Translations under genes and position numbers: made by a program | Shown here: piece by piece, positions 49,561 to 60,134 of the stretch | Layout: the number at the start of each line of letters is the position of its first letter | Position numbering within the stretch: the stretch's first letter is position 1 | Source: Symbiodinium natans | Lineage: Eukaryota; Sar; Dinophyceae; Suessiales; Symbiodiniaceae | Direction: 5' to 3' | DNA: 64,000 nucleotides | Assembly (NCBI GenBank): GCA_905221605.1 | Contig: CAJNDS010000458.1 | Location: 112,001 to 176,000 of the forward strand | The notes under the pieces: model-generated | The model's input: the letters and a program-made list of their open reading frames with translations, nothing else | Told to the model about the DNA's origin: nothing | Database searches by the model: none

Positions 49561-49615
49561 GCATACGTACGCCACTGCTCCGAAATGACAGCGCCTCTCA
49601 ACACGCCCCAACACC
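49561..49615 (+). CDS. Candidate exon
   Basis: CCAACAAG acceptor, frame AYVRHCSEMTAPLNTP, end unclear. Confidence 0.35.
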
Positions 49616-49769
49616 CTGCACCCTAAATCCTTTCAAGCCCTAAGCCTGAAGCCCTAAACCCTCAACCCTAAGCTTACAAGCATTAAACCCTAAACCCTAA
49701 ACACTAAACCCTAAGCCCTAAACCCTAAACCCTTAACCCTAAACCCTAAACCCTACTGGACGCCCTGAG

Positions 49770-49836
49770 GGCCGGGGCCATCATCGCCACCAGCGGGGCG
49801 CAGAGTACCGACTGGGCCCAAGAGGGGAGATCAGGA
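49770..49836 (+). CDS. Candidate exon
   Basis: CGCCCTGAG acceptor after a C-strand array, GTGTGG donor before a G-strand array, frame AGAIIATSGAQSTDWAQEGR and on. Confidence 0.6.
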
Positions 49837-50167
49837 GTGTGGGGGTTCAGGGGTTTAGGGGGTTTAGGGTTTAGGGTTTAGGGGTTTAGGGGTTTAGGTT
49901 GAGGGGTTTAGGGTTTAGGGGGTTTAGGTGATTCTAGGGGCCTAGCAACTTTGGGGGCTTAGGGTTTGGGAAAATTCGGAGGATCGGGCCATTGGTTCAG
50001 GGATTTGGTGGCTATTGTTTCGCGGCTGGTTTTAGGGGTTTGGTTGTTTAGAAAATTTAGGATGTCGGAGTTTCGCGGATTAGGAGACGCCAGACTTGCC
50101 TAAACCTCACTGTTCGGCTTTACCACGTGGAGGAAGACTCCGAGGTTGTGTGCCATGCACCCCACAG

Positions 50168-50361
50168 TGCCTATTTGGAACAAACACAGACTACGGCCTA
50201 CGGGCTCATTTGTTCTGAGCGTGTACCCAGCCAGCGAAATGTCTGAGCCTTCTCCTGAGTTGCAGAGTTTTGCGCATTCCTTTTGGTGTGCATCATTCAT
50301 AGGGGATCCCCAGATATCCCCTCAAGAGATACCCCCAAGAAGAGAAGACCAGCAGTTGTAG
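50168..50361 (+). CDS. Candidate terminal exon
   Basis: CACCCCACAG acceptor, 64 codons starting PIWNKHRLRPTGSFVLSVYP, to TAG 50359. Other + and minus frames are open over part of it. Confidence 0.5.
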
Positions 50362-50376
50362 GAGTTTTCGGGGCGG

Positions 50377-50377
<1 letters not shown>

Positions 50378-50416
<39 letters not shown>
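50378..50416 (+). repeat. G39 homopolymer
   Basis: Uninterrupted run of about 39 G; a second run of 36 G is at 52627-52662. Exact length may be an assembly estimate. Confidence 0.85.
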
Positions 50417-50827
50417 CGAGGGTTGGACTGTTCCGGGCTATGTGACAACAGTTTCTTCTGTCTTGCCCAGTACTTTTCTTTAGTATTTCTCTTGTATGTT
50501 TTCGGCGACAACAAGATTTCAGATAAAAACCATTTGCTTTTTTTCAGTACATTTCTTTGGGGGGGGGGGGGGCAGGTAACCCTATAAACACTAACCTTTG
50601 GTGTGGGAGGGATGTTTCAAGACCCACGTCTCAAGCGCAAGTTCTAAGCGCTGCCGCCCTGGAAGTTCTGGTTCCCAACTTCCTTCAGCCCATCTAGGGC
50701 TGTACCCTGAACCCTAAAACCTAAACCCTAAACCGTAAACCGTGAACCCTGAACCCTAAACCCCAAACCCTAAACCCTAAACCCAAAATCCTAAACCCTA
50801 AGCCCTAAACCCAACTTTCCTTTTCAG

Positions 50828-50949
50828 GCCCGATTTCCAGCTTTGAAGAGCCCTTGCACCCTCTCGGAAGCCGACTGCAGGCTTACCTGGCTGCGCCCTT
50901 GGTCGCAGCCTCAGGAAGAGACTTAGTCAAGGGTGCTGCCTTTGCTTGA
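50828..50949 (+). CDS. Candidate terminal exon
   Basis: CTTTCCTTTTCAG acceptor; 39 codons PISSFEEPLHPLGSRLQAYL and on, ending RDLVKGAAFA then TGA 50947. Confidence 0.6.
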
Positions 50950-50984
50950 ATAGGGTTTAGGGTTTAGGGTTTAGGGTTTAGGGT

Positions 50985-51062
50985 TTCGGGTTTCGGGTTT
51001 CGGGTTTCGGGTTTCGGGTTTCGGGTTTCGGGTTTCGGGTTTCGGGTTTCGGGTTTCGGGCT
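50985..51062 (+). repeat. TTTCGGG variant array
   Basis: Eleven consecutive TTTCGGG after four TTTAGGG. Confidence 0.95.
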
Positions 51063-51066
51063 ACCA

Positions 51067-51188
51067 AGGAGGGGTCCATTTGTAGTACTACCCGTAGTAT
51101 TGTGGAATTCGGTATGCCAGAAACAATGCTAAATAAGGTTTTTGCGGTACCGGATTCCATAGTAGCACCTGCCAATGGCCCTTGTGGG
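51067..51188 (+). mobile_element. Inverted-repeat element family A, copy 5, diverged
   Basis: GGGGTCCATTTGTAGTACTA at the left and GCCAATGGCCCTTGTGGG at the right. Confidence 0.55.
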
Positions 51189-51197
51189 ATTTTCAGA

Positions 51198-51290
51198 ATT
51201 CCCTTAGTCAAGGGATACTGGGGTGTCCAGGCTTGCATTTTCAGACTCAGGCATCAGAGAGTCCTGAAACCCGAGGCAAAAAGTCCTAAA
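51198..51290 (+). CDS. Candidate terminal exon just after a MITE
   Basis: TTTTCAG acceptor, frame NSLSQGILGCPGLHFQTQAS and on to TAA. Another + frame is open too. Confidence 0.35.
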
Positions 51291-51509
51291 GCCACACCAG
51301 CCAGCCCTGCACCGCCCCCCCCCCCCCCCCCAATCCGCTGAAACCCTGAGCTCTGAACCTAAACGCCCTGAACCCTACAAACCCCTAAACCCTAAACCCT
51401 AAACCCTAGGCCCAAAACCCTAAACCCTACATACCACATACCCTAAACCCTACATACCCTAAACCCCAGACCATAATCCTCTGAAACTCAACCTCCTTCT
51501 TCTCCCAAG

Positions 51510-51561
51510 GCCCTGGCAGTGGGCAAGGAGAGGGCCTCCTTGGCAAAGGCCTCTAAGGGTC
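51510..51561 (+). CDS. Candidate exon
   Basis: CTTCTTCTCCCAAG acceptor, GTGTTT donor, frame ALAVGKERASLAKASKG. Confidence 0.55.
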
Positions 51562-51781
51562 GTGTTTTTCGGGGGGGGGGGGGTGCCTTAAATTAGGGTT
51601 TAGGGTTTAGGGTTTAGGGTTTAGGGTTTAGGGTTTAGGGTTTAGGGTTTAGGGTTTAGGGTTTAGGGTTTAGGGTTCCTAAGGGAGGGGGGTCCAAGCG
51701 GAATTGAGAACAGCCAGAATGCCCAGCAGCATCTATATATAGCATCCATGGGATAAGGGTTTGGGGTGGTTTCTTGGTAGC

Positions 51782-51945
<164 letters not shown>

Positions 51946-51970
51946 TTTCCTCTTTTTGTATGGCTTCTAG

Positions 51971-52041
51971 GTTCACTTATGCAGTGACCAGCCCCCGAAA
52001 GGGTGCCCCTTATGTTATGAGATGGTTACTGGGCTACCAAG
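51971..52041 (+). CDS. Candidate exon
   Basis: TATGGCTTCTAG acceptor after a T-rich tract, GTCCGG donor, frame FTYAVTSPRKGAPYVMRWLL and on. Confidence 0.5.
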
Positions 52042-52156
52042 GTCCGGGGATCCTAGGGTATATAGGGTGGTTTAGGGTTTAGGGTTTAGGGTTGGGGGTT
52101 GCGCTTACCCTCTTTAAGGGCAGGAAAAGGTGCAGCGTGTTGGGCTTAGGGTTTGG

Positions 52157-52287
52157 GGCTTCATGGTCCCCTCAATCTGGGCCCTGACACTTCTTGAAAG
52201 GGCTTTGAAGTATGGGCCCTTGGGTTTTAGGTGTGTAAGGGATTTCCCGATTAAGGTCCCATATTAAGGGACCATGTAGCTACCCTA
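52157..52287 (+). mobile_element. Inverted-repeat element family F, second copy
   Basis: TTCATGGTCCCCTCAAT to AAGGGACCATGTAGCTACCC. Confidence 0.55.
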
Positions 52288-52500
52288 TATACACCCTAAA
52301 CCCCAAACCCCCCGAAACCCTGCTTTAGTCTAAGGTTTGAACCATGCGGTCCCTACTCCTTGTTTATAGGGATCCGGTTTCTGGGCCCTTAATATATAAA
52401 GCGCGGTGTTGTATAGCAGGCCCCCCCCCCCCCCCCCCAAATTAAGGGCCCATACTTCGGAATTAAGGGCCCATACTTCGGACCCCCAGATCTCGGGCAG

Positions 52501-52559
52501 TGGGCCCCGTTCAGGGAACTGCGACCCATGCTTTAGGGTCTCAGAGGGCTGTCCGGCAA
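52501..52559 (+). CDS. Candidate exon
   Basis: CTCGGGCAG acceptor, GTCGAG donor, frame GPRSGNCDPCFRVSEGCPA. Confidence 0.4.
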
Positions 52560-52624
52560 GTCGAGACAGAGGGCTTGAGGGTTGAGGGTTGAGGGTTTAG
52601 GGTTTAGGGTTTAGGGTGTGGGGG

Positions 52625-52663
<39 letters not shown>

Positions 52664-52842
52664 GGGGGGTTTGGGGGTGAAGGGGTTATCGGGTTATAGG
52701 GTTAGAAGGGTTATAGGGTTAGGACCCTAAAGCCTAAAGCCTAAACCCTAAGCCCTAAACCCTAGACCCTAAACCCTAAACCCTAAACCCTAAACCCTAA
52801 ACCCTAAACCCTAAACCCTAAACCCTAAAGGGCTCAGGGAGC

Positions 52843-53059
52843 TGAAGCTTATTTTGGTTAAGGTCTCGTGCATGTTAGAGCTTATTTTGGTCAAGTTCTC
52901 GTGCATGTTAGAGCCGAGTGCTCAAATGAAGCGCGCAACACCCGAACAAGCCCGGACCCCGAATTCTCAACCCAGAATGTTCAACAGAAAAACCAAAACC
53001 CGGAACCCTTACTATATAGTCGGGAGAATTGCAATAATTTCCCCCTATGGTCCCTATAA
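52843..53059 (+). other. 38-bp direct duplication and a coding-like tail
   Basis: GAGCTTATTTTGGTCAAGTT-type sequence is tandemly duplicated (about 52845-52915). A following frame (SNEARNTRTSPDPEFSTQNV and on) is open to TAA 53057. Confidence 0.35.
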
Positions 53060-53211
53060 AATAAACCCATAATAACCCCCAAAGCTCTTTTCGAAATCGT
53101 TAAGGCCCCTTTTCATGCCCCACAAGCCAGAAGAAGCCCTTACATCTCGAAGTCCGGGCCACAAAGCCCAAGGGTTTAGGGTTTAGGGTTTAGGGTTTAG
53201 GGTTTCGGCAG

Positions 53212-53283
53212 GCGGGTCTTCTGGCCTTCACGCTGCCCTTCGCTACCGGCGTGGCATCAAACGCGCTCGGCCGGTGGAAATGA
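53212..53283 (+). CDS. Candidate terminal exon, membrane segment
   Basis: GTTTCGGCAG acceptor; frame AGLLAFTLPFATGVASNALG then RWK and TGA. GTGGAA at 53273 is an alternative donor. Confidence 0.6.
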   Translation, partial: AGLLAFTLPFATGVASNALGRWK

Positions 53284-53367
53284 AGTGCTTGTCGATTTCC
53301 ATTCCCCTTTAAGGTTTAGGGTTTAGGGTTTAGGGTTTGGGGTTTAGGGTTTAGGGTATAAGTACAT

Positions 53368-53470
53368 GAGTAGTTCTCTAAATCAGGGTCCCTTTTGGGG
53401 GTCATTTTGTTAGGGGTGCCGTGCTTTATGGAGTACCCCAAAAAGGGACCCTAATCTAGAGAACCACCCA
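53368..53470 (+). mobile_element. Inverted-repeat element family E, second copy
   Basis: AGTTCTCTAAATCAGGGTCC and inverse (GGGACCCTAATCTAGAGAAC), about 103 bp. A left half is at 43159-43192. Confidence 0.65.
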
Positions 53471-53535
53471 CGTTCGGATGAACATACTCCTGAACCCGAA
53501 GCCTTAGGGTTTAGGGTTTAGGGTTTAGGGTTTAG

Positions 53536-53660
53536 GGTTTTGGCGACATCGTAGCTTCTGTAGAATCCCTGGGCCCTTGGACGACGTTGTCTCTGCAGTT
53601 ATTCTTGTTGACGAATTTTGCAAGAGGCTGCAGGGGTCAAAACCAGGAGCTTTTGTCCGG
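53536..53660 (+). CDS. Candidate exon with telomeric acceptor and consensus donor
   Basis: TTTAG at the end of a G-strand array is the acceptor; GTAAGT is the donor. After two bases, exactly 41 codons including RIPGPLDDVVSAVILVDEFC. A minus-strand frame is a shadow. Confidence 0.65.
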
Positions 53661-54112
53661 GTAAGTTTGGCATTGGCCAGTCTTTTCACATCCTGAACCC
53701 GAATCACCCTAAGCCCTGGCAACCCTAAACCCCAAACCCTTAAGGCCCTTAACCCTGATCCCCAAACCCTAAACCCTAAAACCCTAAACCCTAAACCCTA
53801 CACCCTAAACCCTAAACCCTAAACCCTAAACCGTAAACCCGAAACTGTAAACCCTGAACCCTAAACCCTAGAACCCCAAAACCTTAACCCTAAACCCTAA
53901 AACCCTAAAACCCTAAACCCTGAACCCTAAACCCTATAAACCCTAAAACCCTAAACCCTAAGCCCTAAACCCTGAACCCTAACCCTGAATAGCCAAAATA
54001 GCATGTTCTTGGATCAAGCCTGAGTCCCTTCGTAAGTTATGAGCCGTCAAGCCCGTGACCCTGAAGCCCCAAAACTGTTTGGGGCTTCTAGGGTTTAGGG
54101 TTTAGGGTTTAG

Positions 54113-54173
54113 GTGGCCCTTCTGGTGTTACCCGGGTCGATGCCTGGGCCGGGACGACTGCAATGGCGAGGCA
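54113..54173 (+). CDS. Candidate exon with telomeric acceptor
   Basis: TTTAG|GTGGCC; frame VALLVLPGSMPGPGRLQWRG; donor not clear. Confidence 0.5.
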
Positions 54174-54305
54174 GGGAACCCTCAACCCTATTAGGGTTTA
54201 GGGTTTAGGGTTTATTGTTTAGGGTTTGGGGTTTAGGGTTTAGGGTTTAAGGGTTTAGGGTTTATTGTTTAGAGTTTGGGGTTTAGGGTTTAGGGTTTAA
54301 TGTGG

Positions 54306-54404
54306 TTATTAGTAGGGATTCAGGGAATTAGGGCGCTATGTATAGCCTGTCTCAGCGAATATATGGAGTACCTCATTTCCTCATTCCCTACTAGGAACCA
54401 GCCA
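54306..54404 (+). mobile_element. Short inverted-repeat element
   Basis: TTAGTAGGGATTCAGGGAAT at the left, near-inverse TTCCTCATTCCCTACTAGG at the right. Confidence 0.5.
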
Positions 54405-54431
54405 GCATACCCTCACATCGCATGGCTCTAG

Positions 54432-54594
54432 AAAAACTCCAATGAGGGCGGACTCCGGGCGGACGGGACAGAAAAAGGGGATAGGGTCGTTTGGCAGTTC
54501 AAGTGAAAGTGTTTTGAGTAATCACCACATGGAGAGTTCGCATGGTGCTTCTTGTTCGTGCTTCTCAAGCTCCTTCAAGCCACGAATCTTTCCT
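54432..54594 (+). CDS. Candidate exon, Ser-rich
   Basis: GGCTCTAG acceptor; 54 codons containing MRADSGRTGQKKGIGSFGSS, open to the next C-rich repeats. Confidence 0.45.
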
Positions 54595-54660
54595 AAACCC
54601 TCAACCCTCAACCCTAAACCCTAAACTCTAAACCCCAAACCCTAAACCCTAAACCCTGGG

Positions 54661-54813
54661 GTGGATGGCGACGACGTGGCCGAGATTCCCCGAGGGTGGC
54701 AAGGGGTGGTGGAAATGATGGAGGAGGAGGAAAAGATGGAGGAGGGAGGGAAAGTCGTTTCACCAAGCCGAGACCGGACAGCACTCTTGCTGCGCGCTTG
54801 CGATTCCGGTTAA
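54661..54813 (+). CDS. Candidate terminal exon, acidic
   Basis: A 50-codon frame VDGDDVAEIPRGWQGVVEMM and on (MEEEEKMEEGG), ending RACDSG then TAA 54811. No AG at the left junction, so the true start lies within or before the C-strand array. Confidence 0.5.
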   Translation: MDGDDVAEIPRGWQGVVEMMEEEEKMEEGGKVVSPSRDRTALLLRACDSG

Positions 54814-54823
54814 CACAAAAAAT

Positions 54824-54976
54824 CCCTAAACCCTAAACCCTAAACCATAAACCCTAAACCCTAAACCTTAAACCCTAAACCCTAAACCCTAAACCCTAAA
54901 CCCTAAACCCTGAACCCTAAACCCTAAACCCTAAACCCTAAACCCTAAACCCTAAACCCTAAACCCTAAACCCTAA
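54824..54976 (-). repeat. (CCCTAAA)n array
   Basis: About 21 units, ending CCCTAAG at an exon boundary. Confidence 0.95.
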
Positions 54977-54977
54977 G

Positions 54978-55068
54978 GAAGAGTCGCGGCAAGCGACATC
55001 TTGAGACTTGTCCTGCAGATTTCGTTCTGAAATCGCAGTGCAGCGTTCCACGTGTTGATGTGCCTTGA
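54978..55068 (+). CDS. Candidate exon with C-array acceptor
   Basis: The 150-bp CCCTAAA array ends in CCCTAAG, which serves as acceptor. Frame KSRGKRHLETCPADFVLKSQ and on to TGA 55066; GTGTTG at 55052 is an alternative donor. Confidence 0.5.
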
Positions 55069-55188
55069 GTCTTTATAATTCTCACTGTTGCCATGTATCT
55101 ATCGGCTAGGACTCGAGGAACTCGAAGGTTTTCCATGGTGTTTAGGACCCGGCGGTGCTTTTTGGATACTCGGCAACCTCGCGTGCAG

Positions 55189-55245
55189 GCCGCCCAGATC
55201 CTCGCGGCCGAATGTTGGCTGGGGTTCCTACTGGGTTCATACTGG
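55189..55245 (+). CDS. Candidate exon, hydrophobic
   Basis: CGCGTGCAG acceptor, GTATAC donor, exactly 19 codons AAQILAAECWLGFLLGSYW. Confidence 0.55.
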
Positions 55246-55523
55246 GTATACCCTGGGATCCTGAAGGCTTATCTAGGTGGATAGAATGGTCGATTCGAAA
55301 GTTGAGGGGGGGAATTGGGGGGGGGGGGGGGTTCAGGGTGTGCAATGGGTAGCTGCTGTGTGGTTGGGCGGCAAACTTGGGATAAGACAGAGCTTGCATT
55401 GACCCTATAGATCCTTAAGGCTCTTAACCCTAAACCCTAAACCCTCAACTCCTGCTTTTATTGAGCCTATTGAGATGGGGGTGAGGGTGGGCTGGAGGCT
55501 GGGCTTGTTGGGGAAGTGCTCAG

Positions 55524-55566
55524 CGAATTCTGCGGGATCTGCGCGCGGGCGTACCCTCTTTGCCAT
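55524..55566 (+). CDS. Candidate exon
   Basis: GTGCTCAG acceptor, GTACGA donor, frame RILRDLRAGVPSLP. Confidence 0.45.
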
Positions 55567-55819
55567 GTACGAAGCACCCTAAACCCTAAACCCGAAACCC
55601 TAAACCCTAAACCTTAAACCCTAAACCCTAAACCCTAAACGTTCGAAGTTGCCTCAACGCCAAGCCGCTAGGCCCGAACCCCTCAACACCGTAAGCCTTA
55701 AAGGAGGCCACCTTAAAACCGGAACTCTGAAAAGATGTCAGGTTAGGATTCAGGGTTTAGGGTTTCACCCTAAACCCTAGCCCTAAACCCTAAACCCTAC
55801 ACCCTAAAAGCTGATTTAG

Positions 55820-55884
55820 CGGTTACTTCGGGCCTCGAGAATTGCAAAAGGCAGGAAGGCCAAGAGTGGGAGGAGTGGATGTCT
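55820..55884 (+). CDS. Candidate exon
   Basis: GATTTAG acceptor, GTAGGG donor, 21 codons after two bases, VTSGLENCKRQEGQEWEEWM and S. Confidence 0.6.
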
Positions 55885-56024
55885 GTAGGGCCCGAACCCT
55901 ATACCCTCGTTTAGGGTTCAGGTTTCAGCGTTTAGGGTTCAGGGTTCAGCGTTCAGCGTTTAGGGTTTAGGGTTTAGGGTTTAGGGTTTAGGGTTTAGGG
56001 TTTAGATCTCCCTGCCTGCCCCAG

Positions 56025-56094
56025 CTATGCAGCATGAATGAGTTTCGAGACCGATCTCCTGCCGCTTTGCTTGCCTCTTTCTTAGACGGAAATG
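56025..56094 (+). CDS. Candidate exon with telomeric donor
   Basis: CCTGCCCCAG acceptor, donor GTTTAGGG at 56095, frame LCSMNEFRDRSPAALLASFL and on. Confidence 0.6.
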
Positions 56095-56211
56095 GTTTAG
56101 GGTTTAGGGTTTAGGGTTTAGGGTGGAGGGGCTTCAAGGTTTCGAGGGCTTAGCCGAAGCTTGGTTGTCTGGATTCTTTGCATCATTGCTTCTTGTCCAA
56201 ATCCTTGGCAG

Positions 56212-56244
56212 CTCAAGAAGGCCCTACCCCACCCCTTTTTTAGG
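56212..56244 (+). CDS. Candidate micro-exon
   Basis: ATCCTTGGCAG acceptor. Phase 0 reads LKKALPHPFFR to GTTTCG. In phase with the previous exon it would read AQEGPTPPLF and stop. Confidence 0.35.
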
Positions 56245-56299
56245 GTTTCGGGTTTAGGGTTTAGGGTTTAGGGTTTAGGGTTTAGGGTACCCAACACAG

Positions 56300-56352
56300 G
56301 TGCAAGGGCGAAAATCCTGTCCAAGCCTCGCAAAAAGCTCCCTGACATCCCG
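56300..56352 (+). CDS. Candidate exon
   Basis: CCAACACAG acceptor, GTGAGT donor, exactly 17 codons after two bases: ARAKILSKPRKKLPDIP. Confidence 0.6.
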
Positions 56353-56633
56353 GTGAGTACCCAAAGCCCACAAACCCTAAACCCTAAACCCTAAACCTAA
56401 ACCCTAAACCCTAAACCCTAAACCCTAACGGGTTCAGGGCTGAAGTTGCAGGGTCGACGAGTCGACACCAACCCTAAACCCTAAACCCTAAACCCCAAAC
56501 CCTAAACCCTAAACCCTAAACCCTAAACCCTAAACCCTAAACCCTAAACCCTAAACCCTAAACCCTAAACCCTAAACCCTAAACCCCAGCCCTTCTAAAA
56601 CCCCATAAAGACACCCCTCTGGTCAGCCCGAAG

Positions 56634-56702
56634 CCATGTCGGAAGCCTTGCCCCCGCCCTCTGGCCAACCACCACCGCTGCTGGTGCCTGAAGGCCTGGA
56701 GG
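56634..56702 (+). CDS. Candidate exon with telomeric donor, possible start
   Basis: CCCGAAG acceptor, ATG 56636, frame MSEALPPPSGQPPPLLVPEG and on, donor GTTTAGGG at 56703. Pro-rich; could be a first exon. Confidence 0.55.
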
Positions 56703-57125
56703 GTTTAGGGTTTAGGGTTTAGGGTTTCGGGTTTAGGGTTTAGGGTTTAGGGGTTAGGGTTTAGGGTTTAGGGGTACAAACTTAAGTGTTTCTAGGAGTC
56801 TTCGGAGTTTAGAGAATAAGGGCCCTACAGCTTTTTTTTTTTTTTTTTTGGGGGGGGGGGGGGGGGGGCGGCGTTCTAGGTATAGGGTTTGGATGTTACA
56901 ATTTGCTCTCCAAAAGGGCAGGCGCGGCCAGCCTAAACCCGAAACCCTTAACCGGAAACCCTAGACCCGAAACCCTAAACCCGAAATCCTAAACCACAGA
57001 ACGCTTAGAGCCCTCCCATATGCGCACCTAGAACTGGATGACCCATGTTTTGTTTGACCCGAGGGCGGGTTTAGGGTTTTTGGGGTTTGGGTTTTCGGGG
57101 CTTTGCTGTTTAGGGTGTAGTTCAG

Positions 57126-57289
57126 GATGTAGGGTTACTCTGTCGGAAATGTCAGGGTGGTTGCTGTGGCTCGTGAAATCTTTGGCTTCACATGTTGAGC
57201 TTCCCCAGACCCCCTCCCTTCTGCAAGACCACACTCCTCCCTCAACCCTCAAGACAAACTACATTAAATTGTATGTGGCATCATTCTGA
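57126..57289 (+). CDS. Candidate terminal exon
   Basis: TAGTTCAG acceptor, 53 codons including MSGWLLWLVKSLASHVELPQ, ending KLYVASF then TGA. The following 57290-57480 is repeat-free and T-rich, like a 3' UTR, with three TTTCGGTCAAAAC copies at 57418-57460. Confidence 0.5.
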
Positions 57290-57619
57290 ATTTCCCAAGT
57301 TATTTGTCTGAACAGCTGACAAGCCGTGCTTAAGCATATTTATCCAAAACATTTGTGGGAGGCCAAATGCTCAATTCACTCAAGCCTCTGGGGGCTTTCC
57401 TCCCTAGAGCCCCCCCTACGTTTCGGTCAACACTTTCGGTCAAAACTTTCAGTCAAAACGTTATCGGGACCCAAAACCTACACATTTTCTAACCCTAAAC
57501 CCTAAACCAAGCCCTCGATTAAAGCAAACAAAAACAACCGAAATGCATCCCGAACCCCCCACCCCCGCGCCCCCGCACGCCTTCTAACCCTAAACCCCAA
57601 ACCCAGGACCCAAACCCAA

Positions 57620-58065
57620 AACCCTAAACCCTTATAAACCCTTATAAACCCTAAGCCCAAACCCTGAACCCCAAACCCTAAACCTCAAACCCTAAACCTC
57701 AAACCCTAAACCCTAAACCCCAAACCCTAAACCCCAAACCCTCAACCCTAAACCCCAACCCTAAACCCCAAACCCTAAACCCTAAACCCCAAACCCCACC
57801 CCAAACCCCAAACCCCAAACCCTAAACCCTAAACCCTAAACCCTAAAACCCTAAACCCTCGGTTGTTTACATTTTAAACCCTCAACCCCAAAACCCCAAA
57901 ACCCTCAATCTTCCGAAAGGAAGCCCTGAAACCCCAAACCCTAAACCCCAAACCCTAGCCACTAAACCCTTATAAACCCTAAACCCCAAAACCCCAAACC
58001 CTAAACCCCAAACCCTAAACCCTAAACCCTAAACCTCAAACCCTCAACCCAAAAACCCCAAAAAA
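57620..58065 (-). repeat. Mixed CCCTAAA/CCCCAAA array with local duplication
   Basis: Alternating CCCTAAA and CCCCAAA. The block AACCCTCAATCTTCCGA occurs at about 57900 and again at about 58065. Confidence 0.9.
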
Positions 58066-58083
58066 CCCTCAATCTTCCGACAG

Positions 58084-58161
58084 GCGCTGGCAGGGGCAAG
58101 CAAGATCGCTGCAGCTTCGACGTCGAGGGCTTTGGGGCGCCAGCTCCCCGCCTGGCTTTAG
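58084..58161 (+). CDS. Candidate terminal exon
   Basis: CTTCCGACAG acceptor, frame ALAGASKIAAASTSRALGRQ then LPAWL and TAG. Confidence 0.55.
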   Translation, partial: ALAGASKIAAASTSRALGRQLPAWL

Positions 58162-58369
58162 GGGTGTTTAGGGTTTAGGGTTTAGGGTGTCGGGTTTAGG
58201 GTTTAGGGTTTAGGTTTAGGGTTTGGGGTTTTGGGTTTAGGGGGGGGGGGGGGGTTGGGGGGTTTCAGGGAGGTCCGTTCGGGGTTTTGGGTTTGTGGAA
58301 TTCAGGTTCGGGGGTTCAAGGTTGGGTTTTTCGGGGTTTTGGGGTTTCAGGGTTTGGGGCTTTCAGGCC

Positions 58370-58640
58370 TTAAACCCTAAACCCTAAACCCTAAACCCTA
58401 AACCCTAAACCCTAAACCCTGAACCCTGAACCCTGAACCCTGAACCCCCAGCCCTAAACCCTAAACCCTAAACCCTAAACCCTAAACCCTAAACCCTAAA
58501 CCCTAAACCCTAAACCCTAAACCCTAAACCCTAAACCCTAAACCCTAAACCCTAAACCCTAAACCCTAAACCCTAAACCCTAAACCCTAAACCCTAAACC
58601 CTAAACCCTAAACCCTAAACCCTAAACCCTAAACCCTAAA
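58370..58640 (-). repeat. Longest (CCCTAAA)n array of the window
   Basis: About 38 units over 270 bp, with four CCCTGAA near the left. Confidence 0.95.
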
Positions 58641-58661
58641 CTAAGGGTTCAGGGCTTCAAG

Positions 58662-58711
58662 GTTGCGGGGCGTGGGGTTGGCTTTGCCACCAAAGGCCCT
58701 GCACACCCCAG
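58662..58711 (+). CDS. Candidate exon
   Basis: GGCTTCAAG acceptor, CCCCAG|GTCCTC donor, frame LRGVGLALPPKALHTP. Confidence 0.45.
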
Positions 58712-59174
58712 GTCCTCAAACCGTCGCGTCCCCAGCCCCAAACCCTGAGCCCTCACCCTAAACCCTATACCTTCATAGGGATTATAATGGGGGTACTACA
58801 ATCCCTATGACGAAAAAGCATCCCAACCCTCAACCCTACACCCTATACCCTTAGCCCCCAAGACCAAGTACCCAAATCTAAGCGAAGCCGCCGGCTCACG
58901 CCTTTTTGTTCGACAGCTGAAAAGATGTGGGGTTTCGGATTTAGGATGTAGGGTTTAGGGTTTAGGGTTAAGAGCTAAGCCTATAAAGAGCTAAGCCTAC
59001 ATGCCCTACACACCCCGAACCCTCCAGTCCAAGAAGAGCCCCCAAAAAAGTAGACCGAACGCCCCCTAGGCCCTAGCCCTCTGAAAGAAAGAAGCCCTCA
59101 AGGCTCACAAGCAAAATGCCCCAAGCACCCCAGGACCAGGGCCCCAAAGACCCTAAACCCTAAGCCCCAACCCC

Positions 59175-59343
59175 ACAGGCCCTAAGCCCTAAGCCCTAAG
59201 CCCTAAGCCCTAAACCCTAAACCCTAAACCCTAAACCCTAAACCCTAAACCCACCCTAAACCCTAAACCCTAAACCCTAAACCCTAAACCCTAAACCCTA
59301 AACCCTAAACCCTAAACCCTAAACCCTATAACCCTAAACCCTA
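59175..59343 (-). repeat. CCCTAAA array with leading CCCTAAG block
   Basis: About 23 units, ending CCCTAG at exon 59345. Confidence 0.95.
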
Positions 59344-59344
59344 G

Positions 59345-59468
59345 AGCCGACCACAACAACTCTTTGCTTGCCGAGGAGCGTTCGGAGTCCACCGCAACCG
59401 TGAGAAACGCCCCTGCACCAGCTTCGCCCTCCTCATTCCATGACCTCTTTGAGCCGCTAAGCTTTAGG
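59345..59468 (+). CDS. Candidate exon with telomeric sites on both sides
   Basis: The C-strand array ends CCCTAG (acceptor); the donor is GTTTAGGG of the next G-strand array. After one base, exactly 41 codons ADHNNSLLAEERSESTATVR and on. Confidence 0.65.
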
Positions 59469-59666
59469 GTTTAGGGTTTAGGGTTTAGGGTTTAGGGTTT
59501 AGGGTTTAGGGTTTAGGGTGCAGGGTTGAGGGCTTAGGGATGCTTGCGTTCTGAGTCCTAATTTAATTTTCCTCACCCAACTACGTCCTCCCCGAAGCAG
59601 GGCTGGAAAAGCCCTTGGGGGGGGTGGCGGGGGAAGGGGTGTGTAGGTCGCGGCGTTTCTCGAAAG

Positions 59667-59811
59667 CAAGTTGCGTGCTTGCTCGGTTCGAGTTGATCAT
59701 CGGTTCGACGTCTCAAGCATAGGGCTTCGGCGACATAGGGTCAAAGGCTTTGACCGGGGTTCGGTTCTTCTCGAGATACCCGCTGGTCTGCCATCTTCAA
59801 GCCCAAAGTGA
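59667..59811 (+). CDS. Candidate exon, basic
   Basis: CTCGAAAG acceptor, 47 codons KLRACSVRVDHRFDVSSIGL and on to TGA 59809. Phase does not match the previous exon. Confidence 0.4.
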
Positions 59812-60039
59812 CTATGGATTCGGGTTCAGGGTTTAGTTTAATTAGGGTTTAGGGTTCAAGGTTTAGGGTTCGACGGTCCCCCCGGCCAAAAAGCAAGAAA
59901 AATTGTGGCCCTAAAAACGCCCCTAAGCCATTATAACCCCAGACCCTAAACCCTAACCCCTAAACCCAAAACCCTATTCAACCTCCTAAGCAAGCCCAAA
60001 CCCTAAATCCTAAACCCTAGACCCCCCCCCCCCCACCAG

Positions 60040-60134
60040 ACCTGAGGCAAATGCGAAGGATCCAGCAGCGACTTCTGCAAGTCTATGACGCAGAAGTCTC
60101 CGTGAAGAGGCCGGCACTCAGTTGTTCCCGCTGA
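60040..60134 (+). CDS. Candidate terminal exon
   Basis: Long C tract then CCCACCAG acceptor; frame LRQMRRIQQRLLQVYDAEVS and on, ending SCSR then TGA 60132. Amphipathic helix-like. Confidence 0.6.
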
